DNA from: Anastrepha obliqua
Taxonomy: Eukaryota; Arthropoda; Insecta; Diptera; Tephritidae
Assembly: GCF_027943255.1 (NCBI RefSeq)
Contig: NC_072893.1
Location: 38,214,001 to 38,278,000 of the forward strand
Length of the DNA stretch: 64,000 nucleotides
Reading direction: 5' to 3'
Shown here: positions 11,261-21,227 of the stretch, piece by piece
Layout of the letters: every line of letters starts with the position of its first letter
Position numbering within the stretch: the first letter of the stretch is position 1
Program-made: the position numbers and the translations under genes
Notes under the pieces: generated by a model
Told to the model about the DNA's origin: nothing
Seen by the model: only the letters and a program-made list of their open reading frames with translations
Databases searched by the model: none

Positions 11261-11529
11261 GCGGCGTTTTAGTGCTACTTTGGGAGTGCCAGAGTGGTAC
11301 TTCAACGTACATACTTAATGTTAGTTTGTTCCGACCTCTGTTGTAAACAAACCGCTGTCGTATCCCTTATATTATAAGCAAATCAGCTGATTCCACAGGA
11401 TTGATGTTGGTCACACCTTAACACTTTGGGCATTGGATGGATATCTGTTATTACCCTTTCAAGAGCCATTTAATTTTATTGACAGATTTCATTGATACTT
11501 CCATTTCTAAAGTTTATAAGGCCTTTCTC

Positions 11530-11685
11530 TTCTTCGTGATTGGCGTGATAACCACTTACGCGGGTTTGACCGAGTTTAACAAAGGGCGAAAGTCTTTTCT
11601 TTACCATGTTAACCGGCGCCAGTTGGACACACCAAGCGAACCCAAATCCTTCTCCTCCTGCAGAGGGGTGTTAGATGAGTGGGTT
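11530..11685 (-). mobile_element. RTE-like 3'-end fragment
   Basis: The plus strand reads CTTCTTCGTGATTGGCGTGA then ACCGAGTTTAACAAAG, the complement of the W-R-A-L-L-N-S C-terminus seen at 2293-2365, and continues into ACCGGCGCCAGTTGGACAC, shared with 15960-15980. The fragment runs straight into the Jockey-type copy that begins at about 11690. Confidence 0.65.
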
Positions 11686-11689
11686 GAAT

Positions 11690-12545
11690 AGGGCATGTGA
11701 AAAGGTGGTTACTGTCGTGCGGGGTGCCTTAACATGCTGGACATATGTTTAGTATGTTGGGGTCGATTCTGGATAAGTAGGAGTTTAACCTGCTACAATA
11801 TCCAGAACGTAATTCTTTCAAGGTTACGCGGGACTCTCGGGGAAGTTGCAGCTCTTCGTTTGCGATTGGTGGTGGTTGGACTCCGATAACGGCATTCGGG
11901 GGTCGGGAGCTTGAGAAGGTGGTGAGAGTCTCCCGATGAATGTCGTTTATAGCCTGTCTGTACACTGCCCGATCCAGTAACTGTCTGTTTGTTTTGTCTG
12001 AGATCTCGTCCGTGTAGTTGAAGAAATGCCTCCTGATGTGCCTGGGAGGTGGCTCAGGCTAAAGCAGGTGTCTGCATGAGTATCTAGTATATCTAGCAGA
12101 AACTGCTTACTGAGCAATTTGTAATGCTTCTTAACAGGCAGCATATGGGCCTCATCGTGTAGGTGTTGTATTGGTGACATCATAAGACATCCTTTCGCGG
12201 TCCTTAATGCAGTGTTTTGGCAGGTATGAAGCTTCGTCCACTGCGAATCACTGGTTCTAGGCGACCAGCCAGGCGCAGCATAGTTTAGAACCGGTCGGCC
12301 TATTGCTTTAAAAGTCGACAGCAACATTTCCATGTCTTTGCTCCAAATGCCGCAATATTTTGGGATTGTTAGCCGTCGGAATTTGTGTATCATCGACTTT
12401 CACCTTTAGTTTTAGCTTGACCTCCTTTGTCCAGGTGGTGAAAAGGTTCGCCGTGCATTTAGTGGGGGAAGAGTTGTAAATTCCTCGCAGTGAAGAAGCG
12501 AAAAAGTCTGGCAAGGTAGTCGTTTATCAGTGCCTGCAAATTTCG
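11690..12545 (-). mobile_element. Jockey-type non-LTR retrotransposon, second copy of the 5796-7575 family
   Basis: The minus strand carries the same end of the protein as 5796-7575: T-A-N-L-F-T-T-W-T-K-E-V near 12440, R-P-V-L-N-Y-A-A-P-G-W-S-P-R near 12285, M-M-S-P-I-Q-H-L-H-D-E-A-H near 12180, and R-S-G-Y-C-S-R-L-N-S-Y-L-S-R-I-D-P near 11780. The 5' break is just before the RT palm, at about 12545, so there is no YxDD. Frames break at about 12340 and 11960. The extreme 3' tail was lost at the junction with the RTE-like piece. Confidence 0.88.
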
Positions 12546-13545
12546 ATTGCATAATAAATTTTACCATAACTTGCTGCCAAACTTTTCATCACGCACAACC
12601 ATTTTTGTCATTATGTCACCTGCAACTCGTTGACCATTTCCTTCCATCAAAGCTATCCAGCCATCAAATCCATTACGCTTGTGATAAAATGAATACTCAA
12701 TAATTGGGCGTTCATTCCTGGTTATCTCCCATTTGAGTAGTTTACAAGCATAATTCTTGCTGTTTTTCAATATTTTTTTGTCTTTTTTCGATTTCAATGC
12801 TGTGCTTAGAAATTTAAAGCGTTTCGGATAAGTTTAACCGATGAACTTTACTTTTAGTGTCAGTATCATTTTCGGATTCTACTCCCAACTCATAGCCTCT
12901 CAATTCACCATCATTCATCTCAAATAGCCAATTCACTAATCTTTTCAACTTTCTCACTGCTCCCAAAACTACTTTAACATCTCTTTTAACATGTCCCAAT
13001 TGTTGTTGCTAATATTAGAAGGTCATTGGACCTTGGTATTGCTGCTGGTTGCTATTGTCTCGGTCATGTGGTTAGAATGGCTTCTTTGCCGTTTTATAGG
13101 CTGAGAAGAATGAGAGCAAACCGGAAAAAAGGGTTGCTGATGCTTTCTGCCTGTCCTCGGTTGGTTGTAGAGCCATTGTTAGCCCAGTGTGGCGTTGGTA
13201 TGAGAATTCTGTAAATGCCCTATGCTGAGGGCGGAAATGGCATTTTGTGTTTATGTCTCTTTTAACTACTTCAGCAGTTGACGGCAACTTTATGACATCA
13301 AATTCGTTTGCCTACATGCGCCTAATACTCAATTGTCCAATAAATGTTTGCAAAGAATCGTTAATAGTACATATGTAGATATGTCTAGGCACGTATGTAT
13401 GTACCTATATTAGGATGGCTCAAAATATAAATATACACATTTTTATTGGTGCTATGCCCTAATTTTGGCGCTATGGCCAAAAAAAAATCACTTGTTTCTT
13501 TTATATTTATTCATTACGTCAAAGTTCTCAATATTGCGATTGAAT
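12546..13545. other. Unidentified region with two minus-strand open frames
   Basis: Two adjacent minus-strand frames (12999-12814 and 12797-12561, different phase) encode lysine-rich, charged segments; the second ends G-D-I-M-T-K-M-V-V-R-D-E-K-F-G. They look more protein-like than the surrounding DNA but match no transposon family I know. A plus-strand frame at 13026-13214 overlaps another on the minus strand. They could be exons of a degraded gene, an unrecognised transposon, or chance. Confidence 0.25.
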
Positions 13546-15175
13546 TCCCTTGGGAAAATGCAAAAATCAGGAAGTTATCGCGTACGGCCTTCTATTTTCA
13601 CTCTGCTCGATTTTCACCGCTGAAGCAACCGCCGTTCAATACTGCGCCAAAAATAAGGGTAAACATATAATTTGCTCCGACAGTTTGTCCTGCTTCCAAG
13701 CCATTCAAAACCACAAAAAAATCAAGCAAAATCATCGACTGTATTAAAAACATACTAATAACCCATCGTAGTAGCATCAAAATTATGTGGATACCTGGGC
13801 ACTCCGGCATCCAGGGTAACACACTGGCAGATACAATTGCCAAGGACATTTCCATTACACCAACAGTGACATCAGAACTCATCCTACTCAGCGACATATA
13901 CCGACTTATTCATGAACAGAGGCAAACTAAGTTACTTCGTGAATGGTCGTATTATAAACACCATTATTCGAATATTAACCCCAAACGTACAAAACCTGCC
14001 TACCCATCATCGGTAACCACCAACCACATTACCCCACACACACGACTCCGTATTGGGCACACCATAATTACTAGCGTACACCTATTACAGGGTAATAAGG
14101 TACATCCAACACCTGCCCCTTCTGCCAAGGCACAGTCAGTGTGCATCATCTACTGGTATCCTGCGCAGAACTTGCTTCTCAAAGGCATCACCACTTCAGC
14201 AACACAGATCCTCTTCTACTTTTAAAAGATGCCACTGAAGATAACATTAAGGGGGGGGGGGGGGGGGGGTTGGGTCACAAAATCGAAATTTTTTTTCTTC
14301 CCTCATCTTATAGTAAATCATTTCAAGAATGTTGTGTCAAAATTTTAAGTGGATCGGAGCAGAACTCTCAAAGTTATAGCCTTTGTAGGCACTCTACCTC
14401 GAATGCAGAGCATCGATAATTTCTCAGAGTCATTTTTTCAAACGCGTTTTTCCCGAAACGACTTCTTAAAAGTCGGTGCCAATCACAACTCCGAAACTAT
14501 TCAACCGATTCTTTTCAAATTTGGCACACGTTTTCTAAATCAAAAATACCTCCCCCCTACACTGTTTTTTTTTTATTTTTTTTTTTAAGGTTGTTTTTCA
14601 CTTACAAATATGGCGAAATTTTTCGCCAAAAATGCTCGTTTTACGTTTTTTTGCCACCAAAACTATATTACAAAAATGAAAAAAAAAAAATTTATTAATG
14701 TAGGGGGGAGCATTACGTCATACTTTAACTGAAAAATTCGACTTTTTTAGTTTCAGATGATTCTACGACGAATGCCGATTGGCACCGCAGAGCACCTCTC
14801 GAAAAACATATCTCCAAAAAAACTCTGTCATGGGCTTATTTGTCAATATTTTATTATTAATATTTTTTAAAAACTTATTGAAAAGATGTACAATAACATG
14901 TAACTGATTTTATTAAAGTATCTTAAGCCATATTTCTGTAAAAAATTCACAAAAAAAGTGTTTTTTTTTAGCGCTAAACCCTACCTCCCCCTTAAAAAAC
15001 TTAACAAATTTCTGAAGGACACCGACCTATTCCATCGTATCTGATCCAATACACATCACCAGCCAGGCGAAAGCCTCTGCTGCGCTGCGTTTGCCTAAGT
15101 TTACTTATAATTTTATTATTATGTAAGCTTTTAAAAATAAAATTAAATAAATTAAATATTTTATATCTGCTCTTA
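13546..15175 (+). mobile_element. RNase-H-bearing non-LTR retrotransposon 3' end, split by a MITE
   Basis: The plus strand shows I-F-T-A-E-A-T-A-V-Q (RNase H glutamate, 13610), I-C-S-D-S-L-S-C-F-Q-A-I (second aspartate, 13675) and the well-kept W-I-P-G-H-S-G-I-Q-G-N-T-L-A-D (13787-13830). A degraded zinc region follows, ending V-H-H-L-L-V-S-C-A-E-L-A near 14140-14175. The frame reaches A-T-E-D-N-I-K at 14230-14250, where a MITE interrupts it. After 14995 it resumes as K-L-N-K-F-L-K-D-T-D-L-F-H-R-I and a stop near 15050. The tail extends to an A/T-rich end near 15175. At least two frameshifts and two stops lie near 13620-13770. Confidence 0.85.
14247..14995 (+). mobile_element. TTAA-flanked MITE with G-tract terminal inverted repeats, copy 1
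   Basis: The 749-bp unit starts TTAAG with 19 G in a row (14251-14269) followed by TTGGGTCACA. It ends GGGTTTAGCGC (in complement) reaching CCCCCTTAA at 14987-14995. Read inwards, both ends begin TTAAGGGGG, with GGTAGGGT at one end. Removing the unit plus one TTAA rejoins the host retrotransposon frame (D-N-I-K, then K-L-N-K-F-L-K-D). That supports TTAA as the duplicated target, as in piggyBac-type transposition. No transposase is encoded. A second copy lies at 44380-45149 in reverse orientation. The link to piggyBac rests only on the target sequence. Confidence 0.85.
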
Positions 15176-15499
15176 ATTTCTCTTCCCAAATGTAAAGAAA
15201 ATTATGCAGAAAAAAATCGAGGTAAATTTTGTTTTAATTTTCAACTTGTTTTAGATTTAGGCGTTTTCAATGTCCCTATAAAAAATAGTTGGAATTTTTT
15301 GTTCTTTGACGCGAGATGAGAGCGAATTTCATTCAAACGCCAATAATAGTAGACCATTTTGAGCCCGGGATTTGGGTAGTAATCCCGTGAGTCATGGATT
15401 CGGCGTAGAATTTTCCCTCACCTTTTTCAATATATGTAAAAATTCAATATATCATTTAATAAAACCATTTGGCGTCTTGGACATTATGTCAGTGTGGAC

Positions 15500-15865
15500 A
15501 ATCAGTAAATTCCAAGTTGTGAAGGACTTTGCCTGCCTCACGACCAGCATCAACTACAAAAAAGGCGTCAGCCTGGAGATCAAGCGGAGAATAACCCTTG
15601 CCCACAGCTGTTACTTCGGGCTTAGTAGACAATTGAGAAGAGCTCTTTCTCGAAGCTCCAAACTGACACTCTAGAAAATGCCCATCATTCCCGTCTTGGT
15701 ATATGACGCCGAAGTATGGACGATATCAACAGCAGATGAGAAAGTTTTGGGAGCTTTCGAGAGAAAAATTCCCTTTAACATCTTTGGTCTACTCCGCGTT
15801 GGTGTGTAATATCGTGTACGTTGGAACAGCGAGCTGTATGCGCTATAAAGGGACATGGATATAGT
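15500..15865 (+). mobile_element. RTE-like reverse transcriptase C-terminal fragment, interrupted
   Basis: The plus strand reads V-V-K-D-F-A-C-L-T-T-S-I-N, then V-S-L-E-I-K-R-R-I-T-L-A-H-S-C-Y-F-G-L, then after a stop I-P-V-L-V-Y-D-A-E-V-W-T, then F-E-R-K-I-P-F-N-I-F-G. This is the stretch following the RT palm in RTE-like proteins. It breaks off after D-M-D-I-V at about 15865 and resumes at 16232 (I-Q-R-L-H-W-L-S-H-V-S-R-M-N-E-D-V), the two parts being separated by an antisense insertion. The palm and endonuclease are missing. Confidence 0.75.
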
Positions 15866-15874
15866 TATCATTCT

Positions 15875-16228
15875 TCTTCTTCTTGATTGGCGCTATAACC
15901 ACTTAAGCGATTTTGGCCGAGTTTAACAAAGCGCGCCATTCGTCCATTCGTTCTCGTGCTAACCGGCGCCAGTTGAACCAACTCCTTGTCCACCTTATCT
16001 TTGCAATGCGCAGAAGATCTTTATCTGCACCTATTTGGACGACATGAGCCAGCCAACGAAGCCAATAGATATTTTTTCACCATCGCCTACGATACCCGCC
16101 GTCGATAAAGTGTAAATGTTCAGAAATCTTTCTTTCAACCACTGCACTGGATGCCTCATGGATGTTGTCATCGTCCCAGCTTCTGCACTATACGATAGGA
16201 CGGACATGATTAAGCTGAACGTAATTAA
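15875..16228 (-). mobile_element. RTE-like 3'-end fragment nested antisense in a sense-strand relative
   Basis: The plus strand starts TTCTTCTTCTTGATTGGCGC and reads the complement of the W-R-A-L-L-N-S C-terminus. It continues to the complement of the Y-G-A-E-A-W-like RT segment near 16170-16200 (TTCTGCACTATACGATAGGA). It therefore covers the same protein region as its host but on the other strand. A short repeat ATTAAGCTG occurs twice at the right junction (16209 and 16223). Confidence 0.7.
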
Positions 16229-16231
16229 GCT

Positions 16232-16302
16232 GTAAAAATACAGCGGCTACACTGGCTTAGCCATGTCAGTCGTATGAACGAAGACGTTCTAGCAAGGCGA
16301 AG
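16232..16302 (+). mobile_element. Continuation of the interrupted RTE-like fragment
   Basis: I-Q-R-L-H-W-L-S-H-V-S-R-M-N-E-D-V-L-A-R follows, in RTE-type proteins, shortly after the D-M-D-V-V motif found at 15850. The two pieces are therefore one element split by 15875-16228. Confidence 0.65.
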
Positions 16303-16628
16303 GAAAAATTGGAATTTTGGCAGACATTTTTGCAAAAAAATGAAAATTTCGGTCAAATTTGCTTTAAATAGTTGTAATTGAAAAAAAAAAAAAAACAAAA
16401 TCCTTCGTTCACGCACGAGTAAATTGTATTTCGAACACCTGAGATGTTGTAGAAATTAATAAGCAAAAAAAAAAAATAAATCGATTTTTTGAACCAACGA
16501 AACCCATGTAACTCCTTAAGTAAGTAATAAAAACCATTTAAAGTTTAAGATAAACTGATTTCAAAAATCACATCGTTATTAACTCTTACAAATTATACTT
16601 AAACAGACATGTGACTATGGAACGCATA
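16303..16628. other. AT-rich spacer
   Basis: A- and T-runs, no coding signal. It ends at the TA that precedes the mariner terminal repeat. Confidence 0.4.
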
Positions 16629-18799
16629 CGAGTACTTCAACGCGTTCTCTTGCGGTTCGATAAGGGAACCCGTTGCTAGTAGGTTTAATATTTCTTTGTT
16701 ATGTTGGCATACTCCTCATATGAATGTACTCGTATGTGAAGTTCCATTCCAATCTGTCAATCAATCGACGTGTCACAGTGTGTTCTACAAAGGAAAAAAT
16801 CTAGTACGGTGCAGTGGTTGAATTTTTATTTTTGGAAGGCGTAAAAGCAAAGGAAATTTATGAACGAATGTTGAAGATGCACAAGGACTTTTCGCCATTA
16901 ATTAGTTCAGTTGAAAGATGGGTTGCTGAATTTAAATGTAGTCGTATAAGCCTTGAAGATCATATACGTCAAGGATGTCTAAAAACAGCAAGAACACGAG
17001 AAATAGTAGAAAAAATACAGGAATACAGGATATCGTATTGGAGAATTGTCGAATAACTGAAGCAGAGTTAGTAGAAGCCCTAGGCACTTCATTGGGCAGT
17101 GTGAGCAATATTTTGACTGAAGTATTGGGTTTCAGAAAGCTCAGTGAGCAATGAATGCTGATGCTTTCCATTTCAATTCAACCGGGCTATTCGGGTCATG
17201 TTCTTCGATTTCGATGTAACTCAAATATGTTGGTCTCTGGTCAAAATAATGAGACACGTATTTTTTTGTTCACCCAAAAAATTTTTTTTTCAAGATTTAT
17301 TGGCAATTTTGTTCTTCGGCTCAAAATCGATTTTTTTCATTATATAAGAATTATTTTTTTTTAAATGCTCATAACTTAGTCAAAAATGAACCAATTTTAA
17401 TTATTCTGAGTTCAAAATAATCGTCATTACTTACACGAACGACTTCATGTAGAAACAATTACAAACAAGTAGTTAAAAATTTTTTATTTAGCAAAAAACA
17501 AAAAGTGCGAAACAGATTTTTTACTCAAAAACAACTCATTTTAGCTACTGGGCATTCAGCTTAATTGAAGTTTGAGGTGCCCTCTTGATTTGGAAAGAGT
17601 TATAAAAAACAAAAAAATTACACTTTTTGAATTATTGAATTTCGAAAAAATTTCTATTTTTTGTTTTTTTTTTTTGCTAAATAAAAAAATTTCAACTACT
17701 TGTTTGTAATTGTTTCTATACGAAGTCGTTCGTGCAAGTAATGACGATAATTTTGAACCCAGAATTATTAAAATCGGTTCATTTTTGACTAAGTTATGTG
17801 CATTTAAGTAAAAATTTTTCTTATATAATTAAAAAAAAATCGATTTTGAGCTGAAAAACAAAATTACCGAAAACTCTTGAAACAATTTTTTTTCGGGCGA
17901 ACAAAAAAATACGTGTCTCATTATTTTGACCAGAGAGCAACATATTTGAGTTACATCGAAATCGAAGAACATGACCCGAATAGCCCGGTTGAATTGAAAT
18001 GGAAAGCATCTGCTGAATTCGCTAGCAACAGAAATGGTACAAAAACACATTCGAATGCAAATTTCTCAGCAAGATTTAGAGCATTCTCGAAAAGATAAAG
18101 TGGATTTTGTGCGCCGATTCATGTCCATGGATGAAATTCGGGTCTATCACCATGACTCTAAATCAAAACAAGAGGCTAAAGAGTGATGTGAACCTGGTTC
18201 TTCGGGTCCGAAACGAGCTCGTGTTCAGAAATCGGCCAAGAAGGTGTTAGCATTTGTTTTTTTTTTTTGGATGCGCAAGGAATTTTTTTCTGGATTATTT
18301 CAAAACTGGTGAAAAAATAAATTCTTGATATTATTGTAACCTTTGAGGCCCGTTGAAGGAAAAAGTTCCAGGAAAATGCACAGTTTGCGAAAAAAAACTT
18401 TTTTTCATCAGGCGAATGCACCGAGCATTTTGACAATGGCTAAAATCCATGAATTGAAATTCGTGTTGTTGAAGCATCCACCTTATTCACCAGATTTGGT
18501 TTCGAGCAACTTCCCTTTGTTTCTAGACCCGAAAATTCATCAAAAGATGAACGGAACGACCCGGCTTTATATCCGGCCAAGGACTGTCAGTGCTACGACA
18601 ACAACAATGATGAGCTCATAACAGTGTGGAAGCGTTTTTTGCAGCCCTTACAGATTCTCACTTCAGGGATGTAATTCACAAATTAGAATCTCGTTGGTAT
18701 AAATGTACTGATGTTCAGGTACACTATTCTGAATAATAAAGCTTGAAACCATACATTTTGTTTTTCTTATCGAACCGCAAAACTTGTTGAACAACCTAG
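16629..18799 (+). mobile_element. mariner (irritans-like) carrying a foldback insertion
   Basis: The left end CGAGTACTTCAACGCGTT and the complement of the right end (CTAGGTTGTTCAACAAGTTT) are degenerate inverted repeats. They share TTGCGGTTCGATAAG and are each bordered by TA (16627-16628, 18800-18801). N-terminal transposase sequence (V-E-F-L-F-L-E-G-V-K-A-K-E-I-Y-E-R-M) occupies 16816-17150. The rest runs 18030-18720: F-V-R-R-F-M-S-M-D-E, E-P-G-S-S-G-P-K-R-A-R-V, A-K-I-H-E-L-K-F-V-L-L and Y-S-P-D-L-V-S-S-N-F. The third catalytic D has become N, and stops and frameshifts are frequent. A relative lies at 34865-35712. Confidence 0.88.
17160..18010. repeat. 851-bp foldback (long inverted repeat) inserted in mariner
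   Basis: The left arm 17160-17530 and right arm 17640-18010 are inverted copies with identical 10-nt tips (GATGCTTTCC / GGAAAGCATC). The first 110 nt of the arms differ at about one position, with lower similarity inwards. The loop of about 110 nt (17531-17639) has no partner. It splits the transposase just after the F-R-K-L-S segment. TGCT flanks both tips and may be the target duplication. Near-identical short peptides can be translated from both arms on opposite strands; they are mirror images, not genes. Confidence 0.88.
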
Positions 18800-18800
18800 T

Positions 18801-20230
18801 ATATTTTTGAATAAGTATTATTAGTGATTTAAATGCGCTGCAGGCGCTTTGTGTTTGCTTCTCACATTAACGCATAATCCACATACTGCTGCAGATGGAC
18901 AATGAAAATAGGACAATGGATCTGGCTGGCGCGAAGTTTTCGTGTTGTTTACACATTTTTCTACATTGTCAGCCAGTATTGTTATAACCTAGAAAACAAA
19001 CCAAATACAACTTCAAACCCAAAATTGTTTTAGTCAACCACATCTGCCAAGGTTATGTCAAGGCATGGTTAGTTTGACATAAAGACTGTCACTGCGTTTG
19101 TGTAGTTATCATTTGTACATTTGTACCAAGTAATCTTCTAAGCAAAATCAACAAGTGGCAACTTAGTGCACCAGATATTAAATACTTGCGCCATGCAGTC
19201 ACTACTTACCCTCAAGATCATTTTGCATTTGGCATTATATATAGAGAAGCGATATACATGTGTGAGCAACTTTGTTTGGGGGTCGACGCAACTGCCGATC
19301 ATATCCGAAGATACATTATTCACACTCATATTTATTAATTTATTTATTTTATTAAATTTAATCTAATTATATTCAGCTACAACAGAAAACACTTGTAATT
19401 AAAATTAAATTAAGTTAAAAACTGCCGGTTAACGGTTCCCAAATCGAATCACCGCGCTGCGGGTGGATCTGTACAAAACAAATAATGCAATGGATCTGTT
19501 ATTTGGCTTGAGTTGAGTTGTTGTGTTAGAGAGAGTAGGCAGCGTGCACTTGAATGTGAGTGAGAGTAATGTAAGCGGTACTACTTGAGTGTTTGTATAG
19601 GATTTGTTTTTCCTTTTGGGTGCTCAGGAAGAGCAAATTGCCAATTGTGATTGAATTTTTCGCTTTTTGCAAACAATAACATTGCATAGATTTGTACGAG
19701 TATGTATGTATATTAATTTATAGAGCGTGTTTTTTTAAGAGATGGAAACATTTTAACTCACAACACTGCTTTCTGTGATACTTGATTCGCGGTTGTTTTG
19801 AGGTTAGCTTGGCCAAAGATAATCTGGTAATATGGAACTATAATTTTTCAACCGAAAGCGGGGCAGAAGTTTTTATGTATTTGATTTCATTTTTAGTCTG
19901 CTTACAAGACCGAATTAGTCTTCCACCAGTACATTTGGAAAAATTGAACGATTTTTGCGATTTATTTGCTGGGGGTGGCCATATCTTCATGTGATATGAA
20001 ATTGAAATGTGAAAAAAGTCGAGCCTGGAAACAGAGAGAGATTTGGTAACTCCTAAAACACTAAGGCTAAAAATGCCATTGTATTTAAAGCTCTAGAAAG
20101 TAAAGTAAAAGAAAAGTAAAGCTCTCAAGGAGGATAGGAGAGAGGTAACATAAAGAAAGTAATAGAATAAAATAGAGGCAAAGACATAGCTAGACCTGTG
20201 AGAATTTTCCAGATTTTTTATATCATATAT
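18801..20230. other. Unassigned spacer
   Basis: No supported gene or repeat end. Several short open frames (19138-19329, 19166-19366, 19782-19994) overlap on opposite strands without recognisable domains. Confidence 0.35.
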
Positions 20231-20920
20231 ACCGTCAGCGTCAAACTAAAGTGTGCACCAGATATTGTGAAATTTTGACTATTTGTTTATTCATTTTATA
20301 ATTTCAATTATTTGTTTATAAAAATATGGTTCGTAATAAAAAAAACCATATAAACTAAGGTTTCGAACTTAACACAAGTTTTATAACAATTCTATAAACG
20401 TTCAGCAAATTTTCATAATTTTTACTAGGAATTCATAGAAAAATTTCAGGTACGCAGTTTTGTATATTATTCAATTTTGGTATACTAAAATACAAAATTG
20501 AAGTATTTCAAAAATTGCGTTGATTTTTGATAATTTTTTCTGATGACGGGATAGGATGTTTTTTCCATATACGAAAATTATGTCCAATAGGGAAATGCGC
20601 AAGACCGCTACCTAAAAAATTGTGAAAAATCAGTGTAATTTTGAATGTACTTAAAACTTGCACTCTATTAAACCAAAATTAAATGATCTATAAAACTAGA
20701 TAACCGAAATTTTTCTAAAAATTCTAAATAAAAAGTCTGAAATTCTGATGAAAATTTGCCGAATTTTTACAAGTTTTATACAAAGTTCGAAACTTTAGCT
20801 CATATGGCTTTTGTTGTAATTGAACTATACTTAAAAAAAATAATAGAAATTTGAAAATAAATAAATAAATAGTAAAATCTTAACAATATGTGGTGTACAC
20901 TTTATTTTGACGCCAACTGT
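20231..20920. repeat. Imperfect full-length foldback (about 690 bp)
   Basis: The left end ACCGTCAGCGTCAAACTAAA is mirrored by the complement of 20901-20920 (CAGTTGGCGTCAAAATAAA). The match continues through TGTGCACCA/TGTACACCA, then AAACTAAGGTTTCGAACTT versus GAGCTAAAGTTTCGAACTT, and further phrases, up to a central loop near 20545-20610. There is no coding capacity. Divergence between the arms is greater than in 17160-18010. The right end lies only a few bases from the SINE at 20926. Confidence 0.75.
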
Positions 20921-20925
20921 ATATG

Positions 20926-21227
20926 TAATTGGCGCTTACACCCTCTTGAGGGGTTTGTCCGAGCTCTTCCTCTGTTTTGTGGCATGCGTCTTGATGTTGT
21001 TTCACAAATGAAGGGACCTACAGTTTCAAGCCGACTCCGAATGGCAAATATTTTTTATGAGAAACTTTTCCATGGCAGAAATGCACTCGGAGGTTTGCTA
21101 TTGCCTGCCCAGGGGCGACCGCTATTAGAAAACACTTTTTCTTCATTTTGGTCTTTCACAGAGATTCGAACCTGCGTGCTTTCGAATGGTAGTCAAGCAC
21201 TAACTCATTCGACTACGGTGGCTGCTC
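20926..21227 (-). repeat. tRNA-derived SINE (family 1), near full length
   Basis: Reading the minus strand gives a tRNA-like head (degenerate A-box in GCCACCGTAGTCGAATGAGT), a B-box-like GGTTCGAATCTC near 21165, the conserved body, and a terminal GCGCCAATTA. Intact A- and B-box positions indicate a pol III-transcribed ancestor. Mobilisation would need LINE machinery in trans. Confidence 0.82.

Noticed and set aside
12546..13290. LTR-retrotransposon pol fragment
   Set aside because: One short V-A-D-A-F-like phrase near 13133 recalled the VADALSR motif, but no other pol motif or LTR is present.
17155..17364. Small gene encoded in both foldback arms (similar peptides on opposite strands)
   Set aside because: The two peptides are simply mirror images produced by the inverted repeat; there is no codon-level evidence of selection.
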